Made by a program: the position numbers and the translations under genes. A stretch of DNA of 49,285 nucleotides from Mycobacterium sp. (GTDB lineage Bacteria > Actinomycetota > Actinomycetes > Mycobacteriales > Mycobacteriaceae), in the NCBI RefSeq assembly GCF_025965855.1, contig NZ_JAOPWB010000179.1:1-49285 (forward strand), read 5' to 3'. The notes under the pieces were generated by a model. It saw nothing but the letters and a program-made list of their open reading frames with translations. It did no database searches and was not told the DNA's origin. Shown here in pieces: positions 25,682-33,354 of this stretch. Position 1 is the stretch's first letter; each line of letters opens with the position of its first letter.

Positions 25682-26447
25682 ACCCGTTGTCGTGAACGGC
25701 ATCTCGGTCGAACACGATGGTGCGGTGCTGCGGATCCGGCTGGACCGGCCGGAGAGGCTTAACGCCGTCGACACGCCCATGCTCGACGAGCTGTCGTCGC
25801 GGCTGAGCGATGCTGCGGCAGATGACCCGGTCCGTGCCGTGTTGCTCACAGGCGCCGGGCGGGCGTTCTGTTCCGGCGGTGACCTGACCGGCGGTGACAC
25901 CGAGGGAGCGGCTCATGCCGCCAACCGGGTGGTGCGGGCGATCACCTCGCTACCCAAACCGGTGATCGGCGGTGTGCACGGTGCGGCCGTCGGCTTCGGG
26001 TGTGCGCTGGCGCTGGCCTGCGATCTGGTGGTGGCAGCACCATCGGCGTACTTTCAGTTGGCTTTCACGCGGGTCGGGCTGATGCCGGATGGCGGTGCGT
26101 CCGCTCTGCTGCCCGAGTTGATTGGGCGAGCGCGCACTGCACGCTTGGCGATGGCGGCTGAAAGAGTCTCCGCGACAACGGCGTTCGAGTGGGGCATGAT
26201 CTCGTATCTCACTGGTGAGGGCGATTATCAGTCCGTGCTGGCCGACGTGCTGCGGGCGGTCTCCGGCGGTCCGACATTGGCGTTCGGCTGGACCAAGCGC
26301 GCACTGGCCGCAGCGACCCTGACCGACCTCGAGTCGGTGCAGGCGATCGAAGCCGACGGGCAGTTGGCGTTGATCGAGACCGCTGACTTCAGGGAAGGCG
26401 CGCGCGCCTTCCGCGAGCGGCGCACCCCGGATTTTCGTGGTCACTGA
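25671..26447 (+). CDS. Enoyl-CoA hydratase/isomerase (crotonase family)
   Basis: The protein of about 258 residues carries crotonase blocks: RIRLDRPERLNAVD, AFCSGGDL (oxyanion hole), GGVHGAAVGFGCALALACD and TRVGLMPDGGASALLPELIG. PDGG at the usual second glutamate region suggests a PaaG-like or isomerase variant. The start is uncertain: TTG at 25671 gives MACEPVVVNG and overlaps the dehydrogenase stop, while GTG at 25692 gives MNGISVEHDG. Neither has a ribosome site, so coupling to the upstream gene is likely. It should hydrate or isomerise the enoyl-CoA made by the preceding dehydrogenase. Confidence 0.88.
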   Translation: MACEPVVVNGISVEHDGAVLRIRLDRPERLNAVDTPMLDELSSRLSDAAADDPVRAVLLTGAGRAFCSGGDLTGGDTEGAAHAANRVVRAITSLPKPVIGGVHGAAVGFGCALALACDLVVAAPSAYFQLAFTRVGLMPDGGASALLPELIGRARTARLAMAAERVSATTAFEWGMISYLTGEGDYQSVLADVLRAVSGGPTLAFGWTKRALAAATLTDLESVQAIEADGQLALIETADFREGARAFRERRTPDFRGH

Positions 26448-26463
26448 ACAGAGGAGAGCCGAC

Positions 26464-27291
26464 GTGACAACCCAGAAGGTACGAGTAGACGGCCTGGACA
26501 TCGAGTACACCGACACCGGAACGGGTTCGACCATCCTGTTCGTGCACGGCGTCTACGTGACCGGCGCCCTGTGGAACGACGTCGTGGCCGAACTAGGGGA
26601 GGGCTTCCGCTGCATCGCCCCGACTTGGCCGCTGGGCGCCCACAGCACACCCACCGACGGTGCCGACCTCGGCGCCGAGGCGGCCGCCCGCCGCATCGTG
26701 CACTTCATGGAAGCCCTCGATCTGACCGACGTCACCGTGGTGGCCAACGATACCGGTGGCGGTCTGGTGCTGGCGTCGCTGGGTGATCCAGCACTGGACA
26801 CGTCTCGGATCGCCCGTCTGGTACTCACCAATTGCGATAGCTACGAACACTTTCCACCCGGTTCGTTCGCTCAGATCGTGAAGCTGTGCCGACTTAGCTC
26901 TACATTAGGTGGAGGAATCGTGCGCCTGTTGGCCACCGGACCGGGGCAGGCCTTCTTCCTCAAGGCCGTATCCAAGCACCCCCCGACCCAGGAGCGGCAG
27001 CGAGAGATCTTCGGAGCCTTCGCCACCAGCGGAGCGGCCCGCCACGACGCCGTCAAGGTGACCGCCTCACTGGACCCGGCTCTCACGTTGCGTGCTGCAC
27101 CGGCGATCGAGGCGTTCGACAGACCCGTCACCTTGACGTGGGGCACCGAGGATCAGCTGTTCCCCATCGATCACGCCCGCCGACTACGCGACGCGTTCCC
27201 GCATGCCACGTTGATCGAGATCCCACATAGCTCGACCTTCGTCATGCTCGATGCACCAAAGGAACTCGCCGAAGCGATCCGGAACAGCTGA
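26464..27291 (+). CDS. Alpha/beta hydrolase with Asp nucleophile (epoxide hydrolase/dehalogenase class)
   Basis: This 275-residue cytosolic hydrolase has an HGV oxyanion loop (28-30), a nucleophile elbow VVANDTGGGL with Asp96 instead of Ser, an acid in GTEDQLFP and His in IPHSSTFVML. An Asp nucleophile is the mark of epoxide hydrolases and haloalkane/haloacid dehalogenases; esterase action is less likely. The GTG at 26464 has AGAGGAG upstream. Placement between enoyl-CoA hydratase and an SDR suggests it opens an epoxide or removes a halogen in the same pathway, but that is inference. Confidence 0.8.
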   Translation: MTTQKVRVDGLDIEYTDTGTGSTILFVHGVYVTGALWNDVVAELGEGFRCIAPTWPLGAHSTPTDGADLGAEAAARRIVHFMEALDLTDVTVVANDTGGGLVLASLGDPALDTSRIARLVLTNCDSYEHFPPGSFAQIVKLCRLSSTLGGGIVRLLATGPGQAFFLKAVSKHPPTQERQREIFGAFATSGAARHDAVKVTASLDPALTLRAAPAIEAFDRPVTLTWGTEDQLFPIDHARRLRDAFPHATLIEIPHSSTFVMLDAPKELAEAIRNS

Positions 27292-27306
27292 CAAGGAGAA
27301 TCGCTC

Positions 27307-28119
27307 ATGGACCTGGGTTTGGCCGGCGCGGCCGTGTGCGTTCAAGGTGGAAGCAAGGGCATGGGGCGCGCTGCCGCCGAGTGTTTCGCCGCCGACGGCG
27401 CACGAGTGGCGGTCATGGCGCGTGGACGTGAGGCGCTCGACGACACGGTGGCGCGACTAGCCGAACTCGGCTCTCCCGACGCGGTCGGGCTCGTGGTGGA
27501 CGCCGGTGATGCCACTAGCATTGCCAACGGTTTCGCGGAACTAAGCGATCGATGGGGCGAGCTCAACTCACTGGTCTGCGCCGTCGGGCCCCAGGTCTCA
27601 CAGCTGCCCTGGGACGAGGTGACCGACGATCAGTTTCTCGATGCTTTCGTCATCGGCGCGTTGAGTGCCGTACGGTCGGCGCGCGCCGCCCTCCCGTTGC
27701 TTCGGGCCGCAAAGTGGGCTCGGATCGTCAACCTGGCGGCGATGTCGGCGCGCAGCCAGGGTTTCGGGTTGATCGAATACACCGCCGCCAAGGCGGCATT
27801 GACCAGCATCACCAAAAACCTTTCACTGGAACTTGCGGCCGAGGGAATCCTCGCCAACACCGTCTCACCCGGCACCTACATCTCGGACCAGATGGTGCAA
27901 CACATCGCCACGCTCCCCGCCGACGCCGGGGTGAGCGCAGACGACCCGACGTCAGTAATGCGGTATATCTCGGAATTCTTCGGCGTGCGTGCAGACCTCG
28001 GCCGCGCAGGGATCCCGCCCGATATCGCGCCGGTGATCTGCCTCCTGGCGTCCGAACGCAACACGTACACAACCGGCGCCAACATCAACGTGGACGGTGG
28101 GTCCAGCTTCTTCGCTTGA
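27307..28119 (+). CDS. SDR family oxidoreductase with atypical active site
   Basis: The 270-residue Rossmann enzyme has GGSKGMGRAA near residue 14, an AVGP stretch in place of NAG, and YTAAK as the Tyr/Lys pair. The catalytic Ser normally 13 residues before Tyr is Ala here (NLAAMSARSQ); the nearest Ser is at -11. The C-terminus TGANINVDGGSSFF is typical of 3-ketoacyl reductase-like SDRs. It is not of the mycofactocin-insert type. The ATG at 27307 follows AAGGAG. Last of the fadD-led run; the 194 bp that follow hold the CoA-transferase promoter. Confidence 0.87.
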   Translation: MDLGLAGAAVCVQGGSKGMGRAAAECFAADGARVAVMARGREALDDTVARLAELGSPDAVGLVVDAGDATSIANGFAELSDRWGELNSLVCAVGPQVSQLPWDEVTDDQFLDAFVIGALSAVRSARAALPLLRAAKWARIVNLAAMSARSQGFGLIEYTAAKAALTSITKNLSLELAAEGILANTVSPGTYISDQMVQHIATLPADAGVSADDPTSVMRYISEFFGVRADLGRAGIPPDIAPVICLLASERNTYTTGANINVDGGSSFFA

Positions 28120-28252
28120 CCGGGCCTGCCACCAAATGTGACAGTGACGCGCAGTGGCGTTCTACCGAATGCGCTAGCGCCTTCAGGACAGCGCGGGTTC
28201 CTTGCGGGTGAGCTGTCTTGAACATTATGTGTTGATAGTAGACCTCGACATT

Positions 28253-28267
28253 GTTTACCTAGTAACC
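28253..28267. promoter_or_regulatory. Operator-like 15-mer GTTTACCTAGTAACC
   Basis: This is the third copy of the GTTNACCWAGT-type element (others at 16178 and 20735), 46 bp before the CoA-transferase ATG. A -35-like TTGATA lies about 20 bp upstream (around 28232), so the site falls near the expected -10 and start point. The rest of the 194-bp gap (28120-28313) shows no gene and no clear terminator. Confidence 0.55.
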
Positions 28268-28313
28268 TATGTTGGCACTTAGTCGGCGCGGCCAGCAGGA
28301 CAGAGGTGAGCGG

Positions 28314-29543
28314 ATGCAGAAACCGATGACCGGTGTGCGCGTGCTCGAGGTTGCGCAGTTCACCTTCGTGCCTTCCGCGGGCGCGGTCCTCGCCGACTGG
28401 GGCGCCGACGTCATCAAGATCGAGAATCCGGTCACAGGAGATGCGCAAAGGGGACTCGTCACGGTCGCCGGTCGCTCCGCCACCACACCGGGAGTCTCGT
28501 TCTCGCCCACGATCGAAGCCCCCAACCGCGGCAAGCGCAGTGTCGGACTGTCCCTGGCGTTGAAAGAGACGCGGCCGGTGTTCGAGGAACTCGTCAGGCG
28601 CAGCGACGTCTTCCTGACCAACTTGCTGCCTCAGGCGCGGGCGAAATTACGGATCGACCTGGACGAGATACGTCGCATCAATCCAGAGATCGTCTACGTC
28701 GCGGGGAGTGGCTTCGGGAGCGAAGGGCCCGACCGCGAGACGGGCGCACACGACGCGACGGCGTTCTGGGCGCGCGCCGGCAACGCCGACGGGGTCACGC
28801 CGACGGAATCCGAGGTGCCGACGGGCATGCCGGCGGGCGCGTTCGGCGACAACATCGGCGGCATCACCATCGCGGGCGCGGTCGCCGCCGCCCTCTACGG
28901 CAGGCAAACGACTGGGCAGACGTCCGTCGTCGACGTGTCGCTGCTGGCGGTCGGGGCGTGGGCCAACCAGTCCAGCGTGAACCTGGCCATGCTCTACGGG
29001 TGTCCGTTGCCGAAGATCGACCAGCGGACGCAGGCGCCGGGTAACCCGCTGACCGGCGCCTACCGGTGCTCGGACGGCCGCTTCATTCAGCTTTCGATGC
29101 TTCAGCCCACTCGCTACTGGACTCCCGTCTGCCGACTCTTCGGACTCGAAGCAGCTGCCGTGGATGAGCGATTTGCATCGCTCGAGTCCTTGGCGGAACA
29201 CGCCGATGAGGCCACCACGCTGCTCGCCGACGCGATCGCATCGCGAACCTTCGAGGACTGCACCCGGCTGCTGAGTCTGCTACGGGGCCAGTGGTCTCCG
29301 GTGCAGGACGCCTGGGAGGTCGCCCACGACGAATCGTTGATCGCCAACGGGCGCATCGCCGACCTTCGGGACGCTCAGGGGAATGAACAGCGGCTCGTGG
29401 CGAACCCGGTGAAGTTCGACGAGGCCGCCGCCCACCTGACCCGGGCGCCGATGTTCGCCGAGCACACCGACGAGGTTATGCGGGAACTCGGTATTGACGA
29501 TCATGAGTTGATCGAATTGAAGCTCGAAGGCGCCATCACCTGA
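28314..29543 (+). CDS. CaiB/BaiF-type CoA transferase (or acyl-CoA racemase relative)
   Basis: The 409-residue class III CoA-transferase has an N-terminal GVRVLEVAQF and GADVIKIENP block, and the catalytic Asp147 in HDATAFWARAG that forms the acyl-enzyme. TGMPAGAFGDNIGG and TGAYRCSDGRFIQL are also family-typical. It moves CoA between acyl-CoA and a free acid; alpha-methylacyl-CoA racemase is a related alternative, useful for branched substrates. The ATG at 28314 follows CAGAGGTGAG. It has its own promoter with the GTTTACCTAGTAACC site. Confidence 0.9.
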   Translation: MQKPMTGVRVLEVAQFTFVPSAGAVLADWGADVIKIENPVTGDAQRGLVTVAGRSATTPGVSFSPTIEAPNRGKRSVGLSLALKETRPVFEELVRRSDVFLTNLLPQARAKLRIDLDEIRRINPEIVYVAGSGFGSEGPDRETGAHDATAFWARAGNADGVTPTESEVPTGMPAGAFGDNIGGITIAGAVAAALYGRQTTGQTSVVDVSLLAVGAWANQSSVNLAMLYGCPLPKIDQRTQAPGNPLTGAYRCSDGRFIQLSMLQPTRYWTPVCRLFGLEAAAVDERFASLESLAEHADEATTLLADAIASRTFEDCTRLLSLLRGQWSPVQDAWEVAHDESLIANGRIADLRDAQGNEQRLVANPVKFDEAAAHLTRAPMFAEHTDEVMRELGIDDHELIELKLEGAIT

Positions 29544-29545
29544 GC

Positions 29546-29584
29546 GTCGGTCGGATCAGCACTATCGACGGTGGTGGCACCGAC
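29546..29584. terminator. Possible bidirectional terminator between convergent genes
   Basis: The 45-bp gap between the CoA-transferase stop and the AveC-like gene stop contains an inverted repeat GTCGGT (29546-29551) / ACCGAC (29579-29584), with a smaller GGTG-N4-CACC stem inside. There is no T run, as is common for mycobacterial terminators. Weak support. Confidence 0.3.
29560..29578. repeat. 19-bp sequence shared with the thioesterase 3' end
   Basis: CACTATCGACGGTGGTGGC occurs here in non-coding DNA and again at 40519-40537, inside the last codons of the thioesterase gene. GATCAGC precedes both copies, separated by 5 extra bases in the second. It may be a relic of a lost thioesterase gene copy. 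Confidence 0.5.
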
Positions 29585-29588
29585 CCCG

Positions 29589-30662
29589 TCACCGTTTGAG
29601 TTCCCAGCCCGCCCAGGTGCCGTTCATGAACGGGCCTCTCTCGCCGTTACGCTGGTAATACCCTTGCGGATCAAACACTTTGGTCTCGGGATAGCGCCAG
29701 TGTTGAGCGGTCGAGGTGGCGATGCCGGTGGCCCGAACGATGCCGAATGAGAGCCCGTAGCCGACATAGACGACGCTCATCACCGCCCACGCGATCACAA
29801 ACGCGCCGACGTGAGGGCGGTTGGCGAACACCCTGGTGCGCCGCGCGACTGTCTCCGGCCAGGTGCGTCCGGTGTCGTCGACCCACATCAGCGGTGCGGC
29901 GACTGACAGCACGATGCCGAACAACACGGCCTCCCAGATCAGCGGGAACTGGTGCGGTGTCCCATTGAAGATCGAGCCCCACGGAATGACTTGGGTGTAG
30001 GTGTAGAAACCCATCTGGACGAAGGTCGCCTCCATGACGCCGTCCCACACGATGCAGATCGGTACCGACAAGGCGAGCACGGCGAGCTTGGGTCGGCGCA
30101 CTAACCAGGACCCGAATCGAGCCTTGACGGCGATCCTGCGGTAGACGGCGAGCGTGAACCAGGCCGGGATGAGGAAGAAGTAGCCATAGCCGATGATGAC
30201 TGCCCACGGCTCGACGGTCTGCGCGAGATTGATCCAGAACCAGTCGACGTTGAAGTGGAACATCCGAGGGTCGTAGGCGGCATACGGCGCCCAGTTCATG
30301 ATGGGGTCTAGCCAGGTCAGACTGGTGGTGACGGCGATCATCAGCAGCGTGGGTGTGGGCTTACCGCGGCGGCGCGACTGGACGATCGCCGTTCCCCAGA
30401 CCGCGAAGAACATGACCAACGAGCCGACCTCGAAAAGCAGATACCAGTTTGAGATGCCCAGGAATTCGGTGCGTGGGGGGACGAAAGATCCAGGGGCGCG
30501 GCCCACCCGCGTCCCGTCGACGCTACGACTCGAATTCAGTGCCGCGTAGCCGACAGCGACAACGCCGACAACGATGAGGCTCCACGACAGCGGGGACAGG
30601 TGCCCGAAACGGTTGGGGCTCCCCGGCTCCGGGCTCCGATCAAGCGTCTTGACCGACGTCAT
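29589..30662 (-). CDS. AveC-like (spirocyclase family) membrane protein 1
   Basis: The 357-residue integral membrane protein has about seven hydrophobic segments (first WSLIVVGVVAVGYAAL near 27-42). AveC of avermectin biosynthesis, which acts on the spiroketal, is the best-known relative. Conserved polar motifs sit in membrane segments: TWLDPIMNWAPYA and CIVWDGVMEATF. The same W-[LI]-[DE] and I-x-W-D-x4-E pattern appears in the second AveC-like protein at 38.8 kb. Its ATG overlaps the stop of the amidohydrolase by 4 bp (ATGA), so the two are co-expressed. In a catabolic setting it may handle cyclic ketal or terpenoid-like substrates; this is inference. Confidence 0.75.
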   Translation of the reverse strand: MTSVKTLDRSPEPGSPNRFGHLSPLSWSLIVVGVVAVGYAALNSSRSVDGTRVGRAPGSFVPPRTEFLGISNWYLLFEVGSLVMFFAVWGTAIVQSRRRGKPTPTLLMIAVTTSLTWLDPIMNWAPYAAYDPRMFHFNVDWFWINLAQTVEPWAVIIGYGYFFLIPAWFTLAVYRRIAVKARFGSWLVRRPKLAVLALSVPICIVWDGVMEATFVQMGFYTYTQVIPWGSIFNGTPHQFPLIWEAVLFGIVLSVAAPLMWVDDTGRTWPETVARRTRVFANRPHVGAFVIAWAVMSVVYVGYGLSFGIVRATGIATSTAQHWRYPETKVFDPQGYYQRNGERGPFMNGTWAGWELKR

Positions 30663-31948
30663 GAGGTGAACAAATCGCTCAGGGATTGTTGGACGTCATC
30701 GATCCCACCGTGCTCGCCCATGCCCGCATAGGCGGCCTCGGGGCCCTTGCCATCGTTGGGCCGCCACGGGTTGGCCTCGTCGGCGTTGTGGGCTTTGAAT
30801 CCAGCCTCGGGGAAGTTGTACCAACGCCTGGTGTTGTGTTCGACCATCTGGGCGACCTCGTCGTCGGGCACGTCGGCGAAGACTTCTTCGGCGCGGGCGC
30901 GGCTCTTCGGCCAGAACGAGTCCGAGTGCGGGTAGTCGCACTCCCAGGTGATGTTGCCGACGCCGATGTCGTAGCGGTTCTTCACCCCGGCCTCGTCTTC
31001 GATGAAGCAGCCGGAGATGTTGCGCTTGAACAACTCCGAGGGCGCGATGGTCGGGTGAATGTTCTGGTAGTACTTGTGCTTGCGCCACACGTAGTCGGCC
31101 CGCTCGACGAGATACGGCATCCAGCCGACGCCGCCCTCGGAGAACGCCACCTTCAAGTTCGGGTGGCGGTGGAACACCGGGGAGAACAACAGTTCGGTGC
31201 ACGCCGCCATCGACGTCGTCCCCATCAGCGTGATCATCACGGCGAACGGCGCTTCCGGCGCGATCTGCGGGGGGAAGCCACCCGAGCCGAAGTGCATCAC
31301 CGCCGTCAAGTTGGTCTCTTCCATCGCCGAGAACACCGGATCCCAGTGGTCGGTGTGATAGCTCGGCAGACCAAGGTTGATCGGGTTGTCCGGCAATCCA
31401 ATTGCCCGACAGCCCTTCGCGGCGACCCGTTCGATCTCGGCAACCATCAGCGCCGGATCCCACAGCGGGACCATCGCCATCGGGATGAAGCGTGCGGGAT
31501 CGGTCGCGCACCACTCGTCGAGCGAAAAGTCGTTCCACGCTTGCACACTCAGACGCGCAAGCTCCTTATCCTCGCCTTCGAGAAAGATGGTGCCGCAGAA
31601 CCGCGGGAACGACGGGAAGCACAGCATGGCCTCGACGCCATCGATGTCCATGTCGACGATGCGGGCCTTCGGGTCATAACACCCCGGGATCATGTCGTCG
31701 TAGCGGACGGGTTCCAGGCCGTACTCCTCGGGCTTCTTGCCGGCGACAGCGTTGAGTCCGATGTACGGGTAGGGACGGTCTTCGTAGAGCCAGGACTGCA
31801 TCGGCGGCAGATCGTCGCCACGTGGGATCTCGACAATTCGAGGGCCGCGCTCGACGTACTTCGACGGCAGTCGGCCGGTCCATACCTTGGGATGCTCGAT
31901 CAGGTGATCGTCGACCGACAACAACTTCATGTACGGCTGCAAAGGCAT
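30659..31948 (-). CDS. Amidohydrolase (PF04909-type), first gene of the AveC1 unit
   Basis: This 429-residue TIM-barrel metalloenzyme has SVDDHLIEHPKVW at the start, MHFGSGGFPP, FSEGGVGWMP and CDYPHSDSFWP. It is a clear paralogue of the 13.4-kb gene, extended at the C-terminus by about 35 residues (PEAGFKAHNADEANPW...). The family covers hydrolases and non-oxidative decarboxylases. The ATG at 31948 has GAAGGAG upstream. Its promoter has -35 TTGACT (32025-32030) and -10 TACTGT (32001-32006) on the minus strand, with the -35 inside a 20-bp palindrome shared with the divergent P450. Confidence 0.87.
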   Translation of the reverse strand: MPLQPYMKLLSVDDHLIEHPKVWTGRLPSKYVERGPRIVEIPRGDDLPPMQSWLYEDRPYPYIGLNAVAGKKPEEYGLEPVRYDDMIPGCYDPKARIVDMDIDGVEAMLCFPSFPRFCGTIFLEGEDKELARLSVQAWNDFSLDEWCATDPARFIPMAMVPLWDPALMVAEIERVAAKGCRAIGLPDNPINLGLPSYHTDHWDPVFSAMEETNLTAVMHFGSGGFPPQIAPEAPFAVMITLMGTTSMAACTELLFSPVFHRHPNLKVAFSEGGVGWMPYLVERADYVWRKHKYYQNIHPTIAPSELFKRNISGCFIEDEAGVKNRYDIGVGNITWECDYPHSDSFWPKSRARAEEVFADVPDDEVAQMVEHNTRRWYNFPEAGFKAHNADEANPWRPNDGKGPEAAYAGMGEHGGIDDVQQSLSDLFTS

Positions 31949-32000
31949 AGCAAGGCTCTCCTTCGGTCACGCGATCGCTGCAGGGATGGTGACTGTATTC

Positions 32001-32068
32001 ACAGTAAGAACCGGTCCCCGAGAAAGTCAAGTGATCACTTGACTACGCGCTGGGATCGCCCTTAGTGT
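32001..32068. promoter_or_regulatory. Divergent promoter pair with a perfect 20-bp palindrome over both -35 boxes
   Basis: AGTCAAGTGATCACTTGACT (32025-32044) is a perfect palindrome. Each arm supplies a -35 TTGACT. Rightward: -35 32039-32044, 18-bp spacer, -10 TAGTGT (32063-32068), driving P450. Leftward: -35 32025-32030, 18-bp spacer, -10 TACTGT (32001-32006), driving amidohydrolase-AveC1. One bound repressor would silence both. A 13/18 match with the same -35/-10 geometry stands at 39775-39792. Confidence 0.75.
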
Positions 32069-32105
32069 GGCTTCAGTCACAGCCCCTAGCGCGAGAGGTT
32101 TAAGC

Positions 32106-33311
32106 GTGGAACTCGACCTGTCGAGCATGATGACCGATCCGGCTCTGGCGAATAATCCCTGGCCGGTCTATGCCGGTTTGCGCGATCACGCCCCGGCCAT
32201 CGCGGCGCCGTTCAGTCGTTCGCGCAGCGGCACGGTCGTCGTGCTGTCGCGTTACGAGGACATCCGCAAGGCACTGAGCTCGCCGGAGTTGTTCGAGGCC
32301 AACGGCGCCAACGAGATGGGCCAGCAACGGCCGTGCATTCCGTTGGACGTCGACCCGCCTAACCACGCCAAATACCGCAAGCTACTCGATCCCTTGTTTT
32401 CACCGCGCGCAGTACGGGCAATGGCGGATGAGACCCGAGCCATCGCGAAGGAGATGCTGGCAAAGGTTGCCGCGCAGGGCCATACCGATTTCCACGCGGC
32501 CTTTACCGTCCCGTTTCCGTGCCGGGTCTTCCTCAACGTGGTGGGTTTTCCCACCGAGGACCTGGACAAGTTCCTGGTCTGGAAGGATGCCTTCGTGCAC
32601 GGCGAGGACGTCGCGCAAAGTGACGACCTGACCGTGCTGCGGGAACTGTGGAAGAAGACCGCCTCCGAGGTGTACGCCTACTTCGACATCCTGCTCGACC
32701 GCCGAATCGCCGAGCCCGCAAACGATCTCGCGACGCGACTGGTTCAGGCCGAGATCGAAGGGGCACCGTTGACGCGCAACGAGATGCTCGACATCTTGTT
32801 CCTGCAGATGGCCGCTGGACTCGACACCGTGACGGCCACCCTGGATTGCGTGATCACGCGACTGGCCAAGGACGCCGAGCTGCAGGCCGCGGCGCGCAGC
32901 GAGTCCGACAAGATGAAACAGATCGTCGAGGAACTGTTGCGAATCGAGTCGCCGGTGTCGTTGGTCTTGCGCTACGCGACCGAGGACATGGTGATGCACG
33001 ACGTCAACATCGCCAAGGGCGATATGGTGCTGTTGATGTTGGGCTCGGCGAACAACGACGACCGCGAATTCGACGATCCGCAGACGCTCGACGTCGACCG
33101 GAACAACACCCGGCACTTGGCCTTCGGCGGCGGTGTACACCGCTGCCTCGGATCGCACCTGGCACGTCAGGAACTGATGGTCGCGCTCGAGGAGATCTTT
33201 GCGACCCTCGGCCCATTCAGCATCCCCGAGGGCGAAGAGGTCAACTTCGTACCCGGAATCCGCACCGCACACAGCCTTCCGCTGCAGTGGAAGGCATCGG
33301 TCACCGCATAG
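32106..33311 (+). CDS. Cytochrome P450
   Basis: The 401-residue soluble P450 has the I-helix oxygen-activation motif AAGLDTVT (Asp240-Thr241), ExxR in EELLR (276-279) and haem loop FGGGVHRCLGSHLAR with Cys347. It should hydroxylate a hydrophobic substrate using ferredoxin electrons; the ferredoxin at 15.9 kb is the only candidate here. A GTG at 32067 is in frame, but it coincides with the predicted -10 (32063-32068). The GTG at 32106, preceded by GCGAGAGG, is therefore the better start. It is monocistronic and convergent with the SDR gene. Confidence 0.93.
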   Translation: MELDLSSMMTDPALANNPWPVYAGLRDHAPAIAAPFSRSRSGTVVVLSRYEDIRKALSSPELFEANGANEMGQQRPCIPLDVDPPNHAKYRKLLDPLFSPRAVRAMADETRAIAKEMLAKVAAQGHTDFHAAFTVPFPCRVFLNVVGFPTEDLDKFLVWKDAFVHGEDVAQSDDLTVLRELWKKTASEVYAYFDILLDRRIAEPANDLATRLVQAEIEGAPLTRNEMLDILFLQMAAGLDTVTATLDCVITRLAKDAELQAAARSESDKMKQIVEELLRIESPVSLVLRYATEDMVMHDVNIAKGDMVLLMLGSANNDDREFDDPQTLDVDRNNTRHLAFGGGVHRCLGSHLARQELMVALEEIFATLGPFSIPEGEEVNFVPGIRTAHSLPLQWKASVTA

Positions 33312-33354
33312 CGCCGCATGTCGCGTCGTCAGCCGGTTGGCACGCTGGGGTCAG

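Noticed and set aside
24398..25900. 500-residue minus-strand frame
   Set aside because: It lies opposite the acyl-CoA dehydrogenase at 24539-25681 and shows no protein-like motifs.
16178..28267. GTTNACCWAGT sites as KstR or KstR2 operators
   Set aside because: KstR sites are centred on AAC-NN-GTT and KstR2 on CAAG-NN-CTTG. The 15-mers here have different centre spacing and bases.
32025..32044. 20-bp palindrome read as a terminator
   Set aside because: It lies between divergent starts, not after genes, has no loop or T run, and its arms are good -35 hexamers.
30686..32065. 459-residue plus-strand frame
   Set aside because: It is antisense to the amidohydrolase at 30659-31948 and crosses the divergent promoter, so a shadow frame.
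32067..32105. Upstream GTG start for the P450 at 32067
   Set aside because: It falls on the predicted -10 box and upstream of the likely transcription start. The GTG at 32106 has a ribosome site and gives a family-like N-terminus.
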